The translations under genes and the position numbers were made by a program. The notes below the pieces were generated by a model. That model did not search any database. It had not been told where the DNA came from and worked only from the letters and a program-made list of their open reading frames with translations. This document shows, one piece after another, positions 1 through 9,056 of a stretch of 64,000 nt of DNA. How positions within the stretch are numbered: position 1 is the stretch's first letter; each line of letters starts with the position of its first letter. The DNA is from Blastomonas aquatica (GTDB lineage Bacteria > Pseudomonadota > Alphaproteobacteria > Sphingomonadales > Sphingomonadaceae). The stretch lies in contig NZ_BMGD01000007.1 of assembly GCF_014639875.1 (NCBI RefSeq), positions 50,686 to 114,685 on the forward strand, read 5' to 3'.

Positions 1-682
1 GGTCGGGTTCGCCGACATCCTCGAGCTCCTTGGCGAGCGCATAGCCGAGCAAAAGGCGGTCGCGGCCGTCGCGCGCACGGGAATAAGCCTGACCCAGCCG
101 CGCAACGTGATTGGCGTCTGCGCTTTGCTTGCGCAGCGAGGCCAGCAGGTGGTGCGCGCGGGCATGATCGGGGGCGAGCGCGATCAATGCCTCGAGCGCA
201 GCCTCCGATGCATCAACCCGGCCCAGGAAGTTGAGCGTGACGCCGAGATTGTAGCGGTATTCGGTGTTGCCGGGCTGCAGCCGCACCGCCTCTTCGAAAT
301 GCGCGAGCGCAGCGGCATGGTTGCCAAGCCTGGCATAGACGCAGCCCATCGTGTCGCGGCTGAGCGCATCGGCGGGCGGCGCCTGCTCGGCGGCGCGCAG
401 CGTGTCGGCGGCATCGCCATCGCGGCGGACGAGGCAGAACAGCTTGGCGAGCTGCGCGCGGTATTCGCCCTGCGGGTCGATCGCTACCGCCTGCCCCAGA
501 TGCTGGATGCCTGCGTGGATCTGCCCCGCGCTCGATGCGGCGACACCCAGCAGGAAATGCCCCTCGGCATCGCGGGGATTATCCGCCACCAGGGTCGCGG
601 CAAAATTGTGAGTCGCCTGCAGGTCTCCCTGCACCAAAGCGGTGCGGGCCGCGTCTATTCGCCGGGAGCGCGTAATGCTCAT
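1..682 (-). CDS. Tetratricopeptide-repeat protein, partial (runs off left end)
   Basis: An open frame without stops runs from an ATG at 682 to the left edge, giving at least 227 residues, so the 3' end is missing. The translation shows TPR-type helix pairs: 'NPRDAEGHFLLGVAASSAGQ' near residue 37, then 'HFEEAVRLQPGNTEYRYNLG' and 'EALIALAPDHARAHHLLASL'. In sphingomonads such an N-terminal TPR array often precedes a sulfotransferase domain, but that part would lie outside the window, so the function is left open. The ATG overlaps the TGA of the upstream hydroxylase gene as ATGA (679-682), which indicates translational coupling and a two-gene operon on the minus strand. Confidence 0.75.
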   Translation of the reverse strand, partial: MSITRSRRIDAARTALVQGDLQATHNFAATLVADNPRDAEGHFLLGVAASSAGQIHAGIQHLGQAVAIDPQGEYRAQLAKLFCLVRRDGDAADTLRAAEQAPPADALSRDTMGCVYARLGNHAAALAHFEEAVRLQPGNTEYRYNLGVTLNFLGRVDASEAALEALIALAPDHARAHHLLASLRKQSADANHVARLGQAYSRARDGRDRLLLGYALAKELEDVGEPD

Positions 683-1656
683 GCGGCGGCGGCGCCTCCC
701 GCATGAGGCTGCTCGTCCTGTCTGGCTTGGCTGGTGCCAGCCGCGCCCGTGTCGGCTTCGACCGCGCCCGGTTGCCGCGCCTTGATCCTGTCGATCAGCG
801 GAACGAACGGAAACACCGTCTGCTCCCAGATCGTCAGCCGCTTGCGGTCATCCTGACCGACCAGCACGCCTTCACCCTCGCGGTAGGTGCCGAAGATCCG
901 ATCAAGCAGGATCAGCGAGTTGCCGTAATTGCACCGCGTGCTCTCGTAGTCGGTCGAATGGTGCAGGCTGTGGTTGCGGATGGTGGTGAAAAAGAATGCG
1001 TACCAGATCGGTGGGTCGGACTTCACATTGGCATGCGCAAAGGTCGAGATCACGCCCAGCGTGTTGAGCCCGGCAAACAATGCGGTCTTGTCGAAATCGA
1101 ACAGCGCCAGCACGCTCAGGCTGATCAGGAAAAGTTCGATCGGGTTACCCACCGCGCCCTTGGCGGCATTGAGCTGGGTCAGGTGATGGTGCGGCGCATG
1201 CGTCAGCCAGAACGGGGTCGAATTGTGCATCAGCCGGTGCATCCAGTACTGGCCGAACTCGAGCACGACGATGACCATCATCACCTGAACCAGCCAGGGC
1301 AGCTGCGCCATCCACTGGGTGCTGATCCCCAGAGCCGCCTTCGCGGCAAGCAGCGGGTCTTCGGCGAGGGTCTGCGACAGCCACGAAATGACCGTCGCAC
1401 TCAGCACGACGTAGAACAGGTCGGTGAAGAACTCCTGCCGGTTCATCCGCCAGCCGCTGTGCCGCTCATGCACGAACTCGAGCAGCAGCACGATGATCGT
1501 GATCGCCGATGAGGTGACGATCAGCGTCACGCCGTGATCGAGCACAGCCTTGGGCGCATAGGCCCAGAACGCCAGCACCATCGCGATCATCGCAGGCGGA
1601 ATCAGGTTGAAAACCCGGTCTTTCACGCCCGCAGGGGCCTCAACGCTGGTCAACAT
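679..1656 (-). CDS. Sterol desaturase / fatty acid hydroxylase family protein
   Basis: This is a 325-residue integral membrane di-iron protein. It has hydrophobic segments near residues 20-60, 80-95, 120-140 and 170-205, and the family's histidine clusters: H140-x3-H144, H153 with H156-H158, H208, and H229-x2-H232-H233. Members of the family hydroxylate or desaturate sterols, fatty acids or carotenoids using O2. The substrate cannot be read from this sequence; a carotenoid or membrane lipid is possible in a pigmented organism, but that is inference. The C-terminal tail (about 285-325) is low-complexity and Ala-rich. The gene is translationally coupled to the downstream TPR gene by a 4-bp overlap. 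Confidence 0.85.
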   Translation of the reverse strand: MLTSVEAPAGVKDRVFNLIPPAMIAMVLAFWAYAPKAVLDHGVTLIVTSSAITIIVLLLEFVHERHSGWRMNRQEFFTDLFYVVLSATVISWLSQTLAEDPLLAAKAALGISTQWMAQLPWLVQVMMVIVVLEFGQYWMHRLMHNSTPFWLTHAPHHHLTQLNAAKGAVGNPIELFLISLSVLALFDFDKTALFAGLNTLGVISTFAHANVKSDPPIWYAFFFTTIRNHSLHHSTDYESTRCNYGNSLILLDRIFGTYREGEGVLVGQDDRKRLTIWEQTVFPFVPLIDRIKARQPGAVEADTGAAGTSQARQDEQPHAGGAAAA

Positions 1657-1743
1657 GCCGCAACTCCATCCAGAGCGGCAAGTCTGCGTTGCAGTGCGTC
1701 ATCAGGGGAGGGGTAAATACTCGATGAAAGGCATAGATTTGAT

Positions 1744-2763
1744 TTATGCCATCCGCAGCGCGCGCACCCGGCGAAACACCTCGTCCCAGAACAGTTGCGT
1801 CGCGGTATCGCGTGCAGGATCGGTGCGCGCGAGCAAATAGATGTCGTACGAAGGCTCGACATCGGCGTGTAGCAATGGCCAGAGCCTGCCCCTCGCGACT
1901 GCGCCTTCCGCTGCCAGCACCGGCAGAAAGCCGATGCCCACCCCCAAAGTGATCAGTCGCTGCGCCTCGTTGATGTCTTCGGCAAGGCCACTGACCCGGG
2001 TGCCCAGCCGGTTGCGACGGCGCAGGTTCCTGATCAGCTCGATCTCGTCTTCGCCGGTCAGCACGAACCGCTCGTCCTTGAGCTCGATCAACCGGCTGAC
2101 GCGGTGCCCGAAATACGGGCTGCTGCGTGAACAATACAGCTGTTGCCGCTCGACCAGCAAAGGTTCGTACATCAGGCTGCCGCGCACCGAGCTGTCATAG
2201 CTCACGCCGATCTCGACCTCGCCCTGCTCGAGCGCGTCGAGCACCTGCCGCCAGGGCGACACGCGAATCTCGATGTGGATATCGGGGTTGCGCCGGTGGA
2301 AGCTTGCGATGGCTTCGTCGAACTCGGGCGATACCAGGCCGGACACGATCTGGATGCGGACAAAGCCTTCGACCCGCTTGGTCGCCTGCGCAATCTGGTG
2401 CGGCATCATCCGCGCCGATTCGAGCATGTCCTCGCACAGCGTCATCATCGCCTTGCCCGCGGCCGTCATCTCCACACCGGTGGCGGTGCGGTGGAGCAAA
2501 GTGGTGCCGACATGGTCTTCGAGCCGCTTGAGCGCGGCACTGATGCTGGGTTGCTGGCGATTGAGCTGGCGCGCCGCAGCCCCGATGCCGCCGGCGCGAA
2601 CAATATCGACAAAGGTTCGCATCAGGTTCCAGTCGACCCGGTTGGCAAACTTTTTGTCGATCAGTGGCACGCGATCGGTCAATTGGAAGCCCCCCTCGGT
2701 AACTGCGGCAGCGTGTTGGAAATGGTTGCGCGCCAAAGGTAGGCCGCTGAAAATCATGATCAT
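1744..2763 (-). CDS. LysR-family transcriptional regulator
   Basis: The protein has an N-terminal winged helix-turn-helix typical of LysR regulators (about residues 46-105; 'AAARQLNRQQPSISAALKRL' is the recognition region) and a C-terminal substrate-binding domain to residue 339. With the longest start there are about 45 residues before the HTH, which is long for the family. A GTG at 2670 or the ATG of 'MRTFVD' (about 2622) may be the real start. It is divergent from the YkgJ-family gene at 2868, the usual arrangement for a LysR regulator and its target, so it may control that gene. Neither the effector nor the target is evident from sequence. Confidence 0.85.
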   Translation of the reverse strand: MIMIFSGLPLARNHFQHAAAVTEGGFQLTDRVPLIDKKFANRVDWNLMRTFVDIVRAGGIGAAARQLNRQQPSISAALKRLEDHVGTTLLHRTATGVEMTAAGKAMMTLCEDMLESARMMPHQIAQATKRVEGFVRIQIVSGLVSPEFDEAIASFHRRNPDIHIEIRVSPWRQVLDALEQGEVEIGVSYDSSVRGSLMYEPLLVERQQLYCSRSSPYFGHRVSRLIELKDERFVLTGEDEIELIRNLRRRNRLGTRVSGLAEDINEAQRLITLGVGIGFLPVLAAEGAVARGRLWPLLHADVEPSYDIYLLARTDPARDTATQLFWDEVFRRVRALRMA

Positions 2764-2867
2764 AGATCAAATCGATGCCACCCGGGCTTTTTTTGGATAA
2801 TCCGCTATGCCCACGATGCAGGACGCGGTGTTGCTTTCCGCGCGGCAGCGCGGCAGGGTTGGCGCGC

Positions 2868-3425
2868 ATGTCCACCGAGCAAGATCTGGAGACCATCCTG
2901 TTGGGGCCGGTGCTCGCCGACCGCGATTGCGGCGCGTGCACGGCATGCTGCAGTGTGCTGACGGTCAACACGCCCGAGTTCAAGAAGCCAGCGGGCACGC
3001 CGTGCATCAACCTCACCGGGCAGGGGTGCAGTATCCACGCGGTCCGGCCACCAATCTGCCGGACGTGGTTCTGCGCATGGCGCCGGGTGGCCGAAATGCC
3101 CGATGCGGCGCGGCCCGATCGTTCGGGGTTGCTGGTGTCGCTCAACTTCGTGCGCGAACCGCGCAATTGCCTCGAGGCGGTGTCGTTCAATGTCCGCAAG
3201 ATCGGCGACGACGCGATCGATGATGCGATGGCGCGTACCATCCTCGACAGCCTGTGCGAACGGCTGGTTGCGGTGTGGTTCAGCGATGGATCGAGCAAGA
3301 TGCTGATGCACCCCGAAAGCGATGTCGCGAGCCTGGTCATTTCAGGCGACACCGCGCCTGCGCATCTTCGCGAGGAAGTCGCCGCGTGGCGGACGCAATA
3401 TGGCGTATTCGCCGGCAGCGGTTGA
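2868..3425 (+). CDS. YkgJ-family cysteine cluster protein (putative metal-binding)
   Basis: This is a 185-residue cytoplasmic protein. Its N-terminal cysteine cluster 'DCGACTACCSVLTV' is followed by 'CINLTGQGCSIHAVRPPICR', matching the zinc/iron-chelating UPF0153/YkgJ family. The biochemical role of that family is not settled. The ATG at 2868 is preferred over an upstream in-frame start at 2775, because the extra 31 residues ('MPPGLFLDNPLCPRCRTR...') are not family-like. The gene is divergent from the LysR regulator and ends convergent with putP, 50 bp away. Confidence 0.75.
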   Translation: MSTEQDLETILLGPVLADRDCGACTACCSVLTVNTPEFKKPAGTPCINLTGQGCSIHAVRPPICRTWFCAWRRVAEMPDAARPDRSGLLVSLNFVREPRNCLEAVSFNVRKIGDDAIDDAMARTILDSLCERLVAVWFSDGSSKMLMHPESDVASLVISGDTAPAHLREEVAAWRTQYGVFAGSG

Positions 3426-3478
3426 TGTGGTCAGATCGCTGCTTGCAGTGATCGAACGCTATTCCAGTCCTGGTCCGA

Positions 3479-4963
3479 TCATTGCTGGGCGAGCATCGCG
3501 CTGAAGTTCTTCTCCAGCGTGGCAGGCGCAGGCTTGCCGAAATGGCTGACCGCGACAGCCAGGATGGCGCTGACGATGAAGCCCGGGATGATCTCGTAGA
3601 TCGCATCGCTGGGCGCCTGCCCGTAGATCGTGAAGGGTACGAACAGCCAGACCAGCACGGTCGATGCGCCGCCGATGATGCCCGCAAGCGCGCCCTGACG
3701 GGTCATGCGGCGCCAGTGCAGGCTCAGCAGGATCACCGGACCGAATGCCGCGCCGAACCCGGCCCAGGCATTGCCGACCAGCGACAGGATGCTGCTCGAC
3801 CGGTCGAGCGCGAGGAAAACCGCGACGATCGCGACCGCTAGCGTTGCCACCCGGCCGACCATCACCAGCTCGGTCTGGCTAGCCGAATTGCGGTAGAACG
3901 TCTTGTAGAAGTCCTCGGTCAACGAACTCGACGACACCAGAAGCTGCGACGAGATCGTGCTCATGATCGCTGCGAGGATCGCGGCCAGCAGAAAGCCCGC
4001 GATATAGGGGTGGAACAAAGTCTGCGACAGCACGATGAAGATCGTTTCGGGGTCGGCCAATGCGATGCTGTTCTGCGTGACATAAGCGAGCCCGCCGATG
4101 CCGCACAACACCGCGCCGATCACCGTGACGATCATCCACGACATGCCGATCCTGCGCGTGGCGGGCATGTCCTTGACCGATCGCACCGCCATGAACCGCA
4201 CGATGATATGCGGCTGGCCGAAATAGCCCAGCCCCCAGGCCAGGCTCGATATGATCCCCAGCGTGCTGACACCGGCGAACCAGTCGAAATAATCCGGATC
4301 GATCGAAGTGGCCGCCGCCTGGGTGTCCGACCAGCCACCGACTGCCGCGATCGCGACGATCGGCACCAGCACCAGCGCGATGAACATGATGCAGCCCTGG
4401 ACGAAATCGGTCAGGCTCACAGCGAGGAAGCCCCCAAACAGCGTGTACAAAACCACCACTGATGCGGTCAGGATCAGCCCGAAGCGGTAATCATAGCCGA
4501 ACGAGGCCTCGAACAATTTGCCGCCCGCGACCAGCCCTGCCGAGGTATACAAAGTGAAGAAGACGACGATCACCAGCGAGGCGATGACCCGGAGGTTGCG
4601 GTTGCGATCGCCAAAGCGCTTTTCGAGATAATCGGGGATGGTGACCGCATCGTCGGCGATTTCGGTATAGGCGCGCAGCCGCGGTGCCACGAGGCGGTAA
4701 TTGGCCCATGCGCCGATGGTGAGCCCGACCGCGATCCACACCGCGCTGAAGCCTGCAAGATACACCGCGCCGGGCAGCCCCATCAGCATCCAGCCGCTCA
4801 TGTCCGACGCCCCTGCAGAGAGCGCCGCGACGGCTGGCGGCAGGTTGCGCCCGCCCAGCATGAATTCGGAGACATTGCTGGTCGATTTGCGCCAGGCATA
4901 CAGGCCGATGCCAAGCATCAGCACGAAATAGCCGCCCAGCGAGATGGCGGTTTCCGAATTCAT
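3479..4963 (-). CDS. putP: Sodium/proline symporter PutP
   Basis: This 494-residue protein of the sodium:solute symporter family has about 13 predicted membrane segments. Family-typical stretches include 'FMLGGRNLPPAVAALSAGAS' followed by 'DMSGWMLMGLPGAVYLAG' near residue 55, 'TLYTSAGLVAGGKLFE' near 155, and the central 'FGGFLAVSLTDFVQG'. It should import proline with Na+. The location beside proA, proC and proB links uptake with proline biosynthesis; a degradation gene (putA) is not in the window. The gap to proA upstream is short (4964-5011), so co-transcription is plausible. Confidence 0.9.
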   Translation of the reverse strand: MNSETAISLGGYFVLMLGIGLYAWRKSTSNVSEFMLGGRNLPPAVAALSAGASDMSGWMLMGLPGAVYLAGFSAVWIAVGLTIGAWANYRLVAPRLRAYTEIADDAVTIPDYLEKRFGDRNRNLRVIASLVIVVFFTLYTSAGLVAGGKLFEASFGYDYRFGLILTASVVVLYTLFGGFLAVSLTDFVQGCIMFIALVLVPIVAIAAVGGWSDTQAAATSIDPDYFDWFAGVSTLGIISSLAWGLGYFGQPHIIVRFMAVRSVKDMPATRRIGMSWMIVTVIGAVLCGIGGLAYVTQNSIALADPETIFIVLSQTLFHPYIAGFLLAAILAAIMSTISSQLLVSSSSLTEDFYKTFYRNSASQTELVMVGRVATLAVAIVAVFLALDRSSSILSLVGNAWAGFGAAFGPVILLSLHWRRMTRQGALAGIIGGASTVLVWLFVPFTIYGQAPSDAIYEIIPGFIVSAILAVAVSHFGKPAPATLEKNFSAMLAQQ

Positions 4964-5011
4964 GACATTGTTCCGTTCGGCGTTGGTTTAGGGGCCAGGA
5001 TCGGGCGCAGG

Positions 5012-6292
5012 TCAGTCGCGGGTTTGACCATTGCCGTGGACCAGATACTTGAAACTGGTCAACTGCTCCAGCCCCACTGGACCGCGTGCATGCATCTTGC
5101 CGGTGGCGATGCCGATCTCGGCGCCCATGCCGAACTCGCCGCCGTCCGAAAACTGGGTCGAGGCGTTGTGCATCACCACCGCGCTGTCGATCGAGAGCAT
5201 GAAGCGGCGCGCGGCATCGGCATTGCGCGTGAGGATCGCATCGGTGTGTCCAGAAGAATGCTCGGCGATGAAGGCGATCGCGGCATCCAGGCCATCGACC
5301 AGCTTCACCGAGGCAATGGCATCGAGATATTCGGTGCGCCAGTCGCCGTCACTCGCGGGCGTCAGCCGTGGTTCGATGGCAATCGCGTCTGCATCACCGC
5401 GCAATTCGCAATCGGGCATGGCTTCGACCAGCGCGGGCAGCATTTGGGCGGCGATCTGACGGTCGATCACGATGCTTTCGGTCGCACCGCATACGCCGGT
5501 GCGACGCAGCTTGGCATTGCGGATGATTTTGACCGCCTGCGCCACATCCGCATCGGCATGGACATAGCTGTGGCAATTGCCATCCAGATGCAGCAGCGTC
5601 GGCACCCGGGCTTCGCGCCGGACCAGTTCGACAAGGCCACGACCGCCCCGGGGAATGGCCAGATCGATGTCATCGACCGCGTGCAGCAATTCGGTGACCG
5701 CAGCGCGGTCGGTGGTGCCTACCGTCTGCACGCAATCGGGCGATAGGCCAGCCTCGGCCAGCCCCTCGCGCATGCAGCGCACGATTGCCTCGGTCGAGCG
5801 GATGCTCTCCGATCCGCCGCGCAGGATGATGGCGTTGCCCGATTTGATGCACAATGCGCTCGCATCCGCACCGACATTGGGGCGCGATTCATAGATCATC
5901 GCGATCACCCCGATCGGTACCGCAATACGGCGGATGTCGAGACCGCTGGGCCGCTCAAACCGCGCGAGTTCCCGTCCCACCGGGTCAGGCAGTTCGGCGA
6001 TGGCATCCAGCGCGTCCGCCAAAGCAGCGACCCTGCCTTCGTCCAGACGCAGCCGGTCGATGAAAGATTCAGGCTTGCTGGCATCGAGGCTGGCGATGTC
6101 TGCCGTGTTGGCAGCGATCAAATCGGGGCTTGCAGCGCGCAGCGCCCGCGCCGCAGCGCGCAGTGCAGCATTCTTGGTCGCGGTATCCGCCGTCGCAAGC
6201 TGCCGCGTTGCAGCCTTCGCGGCCTTGCAAAGCGCGGCGACATGCGCGCTCACATCGGTAGAGGATTTCTGGATCGGTTGCATCACTGTCAT
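5012..6292 (-). CDS. proA: Gamma-glutamyl phosphate reductase (ProA)
   Basis: This 426-residue enzyme of the aldehyde dehydrogenase superfamily performs the second step of proline synthesis, NADPH-dependent reduction of gamma-glutamyl phosphate to glutamate semialdehyde. Recognisable stretches are '[20 protein letters not shown]' in the cofactor domain, '[11 protein letters not shown]', '[17 protein letters not shown]', and the catalytic cysteine region '[15 protein letters not shown]'. The length is normal. It lies downstream of proC on the same strand with a 56-bp gap, and putP follows. Confidence 0.95.
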   Translation of the reverse strand: MTVMQPIQKSSTDVSAHVAALCKAAKAATRQLATADTATKNAALRAAARALRAASPDLIAANTADIASLDASKPESFIDRLRLDEGRVAALADALDAIAELPDPVGRELARFERPSGLDIRRIAVPIGVIAMIYESRPNVGADASALCIKSGNAIILRGGSESIRSTEAIVRCMREGLAEAGLSPDCVQTVGTTDRAAVTELLHAVDDIDLAIPRGGRGLVELVRREARVPTLLHLDGNCHSYVHADADVAQAVKIIRNAKLRRTGVCGATESIVIDRQIAAQMLPALVEAMPDCELRGDADAIAIEPRLTPASDGDWRTEYLDAIASVKLVDGLDAAIAFIAEHSSGHTDAILTRNADAARRFMLSIDSAVVMHNASTQFSDGGEFGMGAEIGIATGKMHARGPVGLEQLTSFKYLVHGNGQTRD

Positions 6293-6348
6293 GGGTCGTC
6301 TTTCCGGCCGAACGGGCCTGTATCTTGTCGGGTGGCCTTACGAGGCTG

Positions 6349-7176
6349 TCAGCGCAGCTCGACTGCGCGGTCATAGGCCGCTGTCAGCGTGTCGCCGAAC
6401 CGCTCGCCGAGCGCGCCGTCTCCGTTGAGGGCGTCAAGGCCCGCTGCGGTCGTGCCGTTCTTGCTCGTCACACTGGTGCGCAATTCCTCGAGGCTCGATT
6501 CCGACGCTTGCGCCATGGCGATCGTCCCTGCCATGGTGCCAAGCACCATCTGCCGGGCATCCTCGGGACTGAAGCCCAAGGCGGTTGCCGCATCGACATA
6601 ATTTCGGGCGATCTCGAACACGTAACCGGGACCCGATCCTGCTACGGCGGTCAACCGGTCAAGCATGTCTTCATCGGCCACCCACATCGTGCTGCCCGCT
6701 GCTGCCATCAGGCGTTCGATCAGTGCCCGTTGCGCATCCGTCGCACGGTCGTCTGCACACAGCCCGCTCACACCTGCACCGATGGCCGAAGGGAGGTTGG
6801 GCATGACGCGCACCACTGCAGCGCCGCCCGACAAAGCCTGGAGCCGTTCGATCGAACAGCCCGCCGCAATCGAGGCAACGAACCCGTCGGGCGACAGCCG
6901 CGAGGCATAATCGGGCAGCACCTCGGCCACGACCTGCGGTTTGACCGCAACGATCACCAGATCAAACCTGCATTCGTCGGTAGCCGGCGGTTCACGCAGA
7001 TAATCAACGCGATCCGCTTTCGCAGACCGGCTGTCGTCATTTGCCGGATCGATAACGAAAAACTTCGTATCGGGTAAATACCGTTCGGCAACCGAGCACC
7101 ACTGGGTGAGCAACGCGCCCCCCATCTTTCCATGTCCAACCAATGCAATACGCAAAACTACAACCTTCTTTATCAT
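6349..7176 (-). CDS. proC: Pyrroline-5-carboxylate reductase (ProC)
   Basis: This enzyme carries out the last step of proline synthesis, NAD(P)H-dependent reduction of pyrroline-5-carboxylate. The N-terminal Rossmann motif is 'RIALVGHGKMGGALL', and the conserved C-terminal helix region is 'VAGSGPGYVFE...DAATALGFS'. The longest start is the ATG at 7176. A TTG at 7155 has a better-placed Shine-Dalgarno (GAAGG, 7 nt upstream) and gives the family-like N terminus 'MRIALVG', so the true protein is probably 268 rather than 275 residues. It is transcribed divergently from proB across an AT-rich 249-bp spacer. Confidence 0.92.
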   Translation of the reverse strand: MIKKVVVLRIALVGHGKMGGALLTQWCSVAERYLPDTKFFVIDPANDDSRSAKADRVDYLREPPATDECRFDLVIVAVKPQVVAEVLPDYASRLSPDGFVASIAAGCSIERLQALSGGAAVVRVMPNLPSAIGAGVSGLCADDRATDAQRALIERLMAAAGSTMWVADEDMLDRLTAVAGSGPGYVFEIARNYVDAATALGFSPEDARQMVLGTMAGTIAMAQASESSLEELRTSVTSKNGTTAAGLDALNGDGALGERFGDTLTAAYDRAVELR

Positions 7177-7425
7177 CGATGCAGATCAAAATGATGCATC
7201 CGGATCATACGGAACTCGCCGCAATCCTGTGCAGCGAGTCTCCCCGGCCCGAATGACATACGACCATTCCCGGGTATCACCGGGTTGCCATATGTTAATG
7301 TCAAGGATATACGCCCCTATGTCAAAAATGGCATCAGGTGTCAAACCGTGCGCCATTTGCGAGGCCTGTCAGTGATCTTAGGGGCTCGCGTTATCGTTAG
7401 TATGAAATAAAAAGTAGAGTAAATT
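7177..7425. promoter_or_regulatory. Divergent proC/proB intergenic region
   Basis: This 249-bp spacer separates the divergent proC and proB genes and should hold both promoters. It is clearly more AT-rich than the flanking coding DNA, especially 7280-7425. A short inverted repeat ACTCGC...GCGAGT lies near 7213-7238. No canonical -35/-10 pair stands out. No other gene is seen in it. Confidence 0.4.
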
Positions 7426-8574
7426 GTGAATAAAACAAATCGTATTGTTATTAAGGTGGGGTCGAGTCTTCTGACGGATCAGAAAAAGCTTGTACCACGC
7501 TGGGCATTTCTTCAAAGGTTGATGGAAGACATCGCGCTGTTGTCATCCAGAGGCTATGAAGTCATCCTGTGTTCGTCCGGCGCCGTTTCGCTGGGGATGA
7601 AGATGATCGGTTTGACCCCCGCGACCGCAGGATTGCGCGACAAGCAGGCCGCTGCAGCGTGCGGAATGCCGCTGCTGTTGAACGCGTACAAGCAGATCGG
7701 GCATGAGCACGATCTCAATATTGCGCAAATCCTGGTGACTTTGGGTGATTTTGGAGACCACCGGCGGTTTCTCAACACCAAGAACACGCTGCACCGGCTG
7801 ATCGAATCGGGGGTACTGCCGATCATCAACGAGAACGACACGATCACCACCGAGGAAATCCGCGTCGGCGACAACGACCGTCTGGCTGCCAAGGTGGCGC
7901 AGATGGTCCAGGCGCAGCATCTGGTGATCCTCACCGGGGTCGATGGTCTGTATGACCGCAACCCATCCGAACCCGGGGCCAAGCTGGTCGAAACAGTGCA
8001 CGATGTCAGCCAGTATCTGGCCGTCACCAGCGAGGTGGGGACCTTGGGCACCGGCGGAATGCTGACCAAGATGCAGGCGGCCAACATGGCGCAGAACGCC
8101 GGTTGCACGACGCTGATCGCCAATGGCGAGGCAGACAACCCGATCACATCGGTGCTCGATGGCGCCCGCCCGTGCACGACCTGTGTGGCGCATGCCGAAC
8201 CCGCCGACAGCTGGGCCGCATGGCTGACCGACCGTCTGCAGATGGATGGCAGCATCGTCATCTCGAACAGCGCTGCCGATGCCATGGCCACCGGCGGACG
8301 CGGGATCGACCGCGACGATATCATCTCGATCTGCGGGAACTATGTCAAAGGCGACGTCATCCACATCTATGACGAAACCGGCACCGAGCGCGCGCGCGGG
8401 ATGACCGACTTCTCGTCGGAACAAACCGCGATCCTGGTGCGCAACCGCGAGATTCCTGTCAAGCAGCTGATCGGCTATCATTCGCGTGCGGTGCTGGTCG
8501 AGATCGAGAACCTGATCTGCCTCGACGATCGGCATATCCTGTGGGAGCCGCTCGAAGCAACGGCAACGGCCTGA
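7426..8574 (+). CDS. proB: Glutamate 5-kinase (ProB) with PUA domain
   Basis: This 382-residue protein catalyses ATP-dependent phosphorylation of glutamate, the first and feedback-controlled step of proline synthesis. It has an amino acid kinase domain ('VIKVGSSLLTD' at the N terminus, 'SSGAVSLGMK', 'INENDTITTEEIRVGDNDRL', 'GTGGMLTKMQAA') and a C-terminal PUA domain from about residue 285 ('GRGIDRDDIISICGNYVKGD'). The start is GTG with a weak upstream purine stretch, and the first ten codons are A/T-rich, unlike the rest of the gene. proB is split from proA and faces away from proC. Confidence 0.93.
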   Translation: MNKTNRIVIKVGSSLLTDQKKLVPRWAFLQRLMEDIALLSSRGYEVILCSSGAVSLGMKMIGLTPATAGLRDKQAAAACGMPLLLNAYKQIGHEHDLNIAQILVTLGDFGDHRRFLNTKNTLHRLIESGVLPIINENDTITTEEIRVGDNDRLAAKVAQMVQAQHLVILTGVDGLYDRNPSEPGAKLVETVHDVSQYLAVTSEVGTLGTGGMLTKMQAANMAQNAGCTTLIANGEADNPITSVLDGARPCTTCVAHAEPADSWAAWLTDRLQMDGSIVISNSAADAMATGGRGIDRDDIISICGNYVKGDVIHIYDETGTERARGMTDFSSEQTAILVRNREIPVKQLIGYHSRAVLVEIENLICLDDRHILWEPLEATATA

Positions 8575-8733
8575 CGTCTGTCTGGTCAAGCCCTGCAGGC
8601 CTGTCACTCTATTTCATCAAAACTGGCGCGATGATCCCGCCCCGGTCGCGTGCAGATTGTGCTGCGCGCAACTCGGGCGCTATCCCGGCCGACCCGCAGG
8701 CAGGCTGAATCTTTGATACTGCGTTGGAAATCT

Positions 8734-8810
<77 letters not shown>

Positions 8811-8900
8811 GCTGGAACAAGGTCGATGCCCTTAGCAAGCCGCCAGCGATGCCGCCAGCCCCTTTGTGAGGCGATCGAGTGTCGCGCGCGCACCGATCGA

Positions 8901-8930
8901 TTGACCCGGCGGCCCTTGCGGCGCTATAGC
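8901..8930 (+). promoter_or_regulatory. Putative sigma-70 promoter upstream of argD
   Basis: TTGACC at 8901-8906 and TATAGC at 8925-8930, with an 18-bp spacer, form a good sigma-70-like promoter on the plus strand. It would start transcription near 8937, about 120 bp before the argD start codon and just ahead of the hairpin at 8946. This is a motif match by eye only. Confidence 0.4.
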
Positions 8931-8945
8931 TACGGCCTGCAAGCT

Positions 8946-8974
8946 GGCGGCCCTTTGAATGGGGTCGCCTTTTT
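8946..8974 (+). terminator. Hairpin with T-tract in the argD leader (possible attenuator)
   Basis: GGCGGCCC (8946-8953) pairs with GGGTCGCC (8962-8969, one G-T pair) around an 8-nt loop and is followed by TTTTT at 8970-8974. No plus-strand gene ends upstream, and the structure lies just after the predicted argD promoter. It could therefore act as a leader attenuator rather than an ordinary end-of-gene terminator. That role is inferred. Confidence 0.4.
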
Positions 8975-9056
8975 ACGTTTGGTGCAGCGGCCCCCTGCGC
9001 CTTGCCTGGCTTGTTGAACATGCAAACGGGGCCCTTGCTAGAAGGACAAGGCCGCC

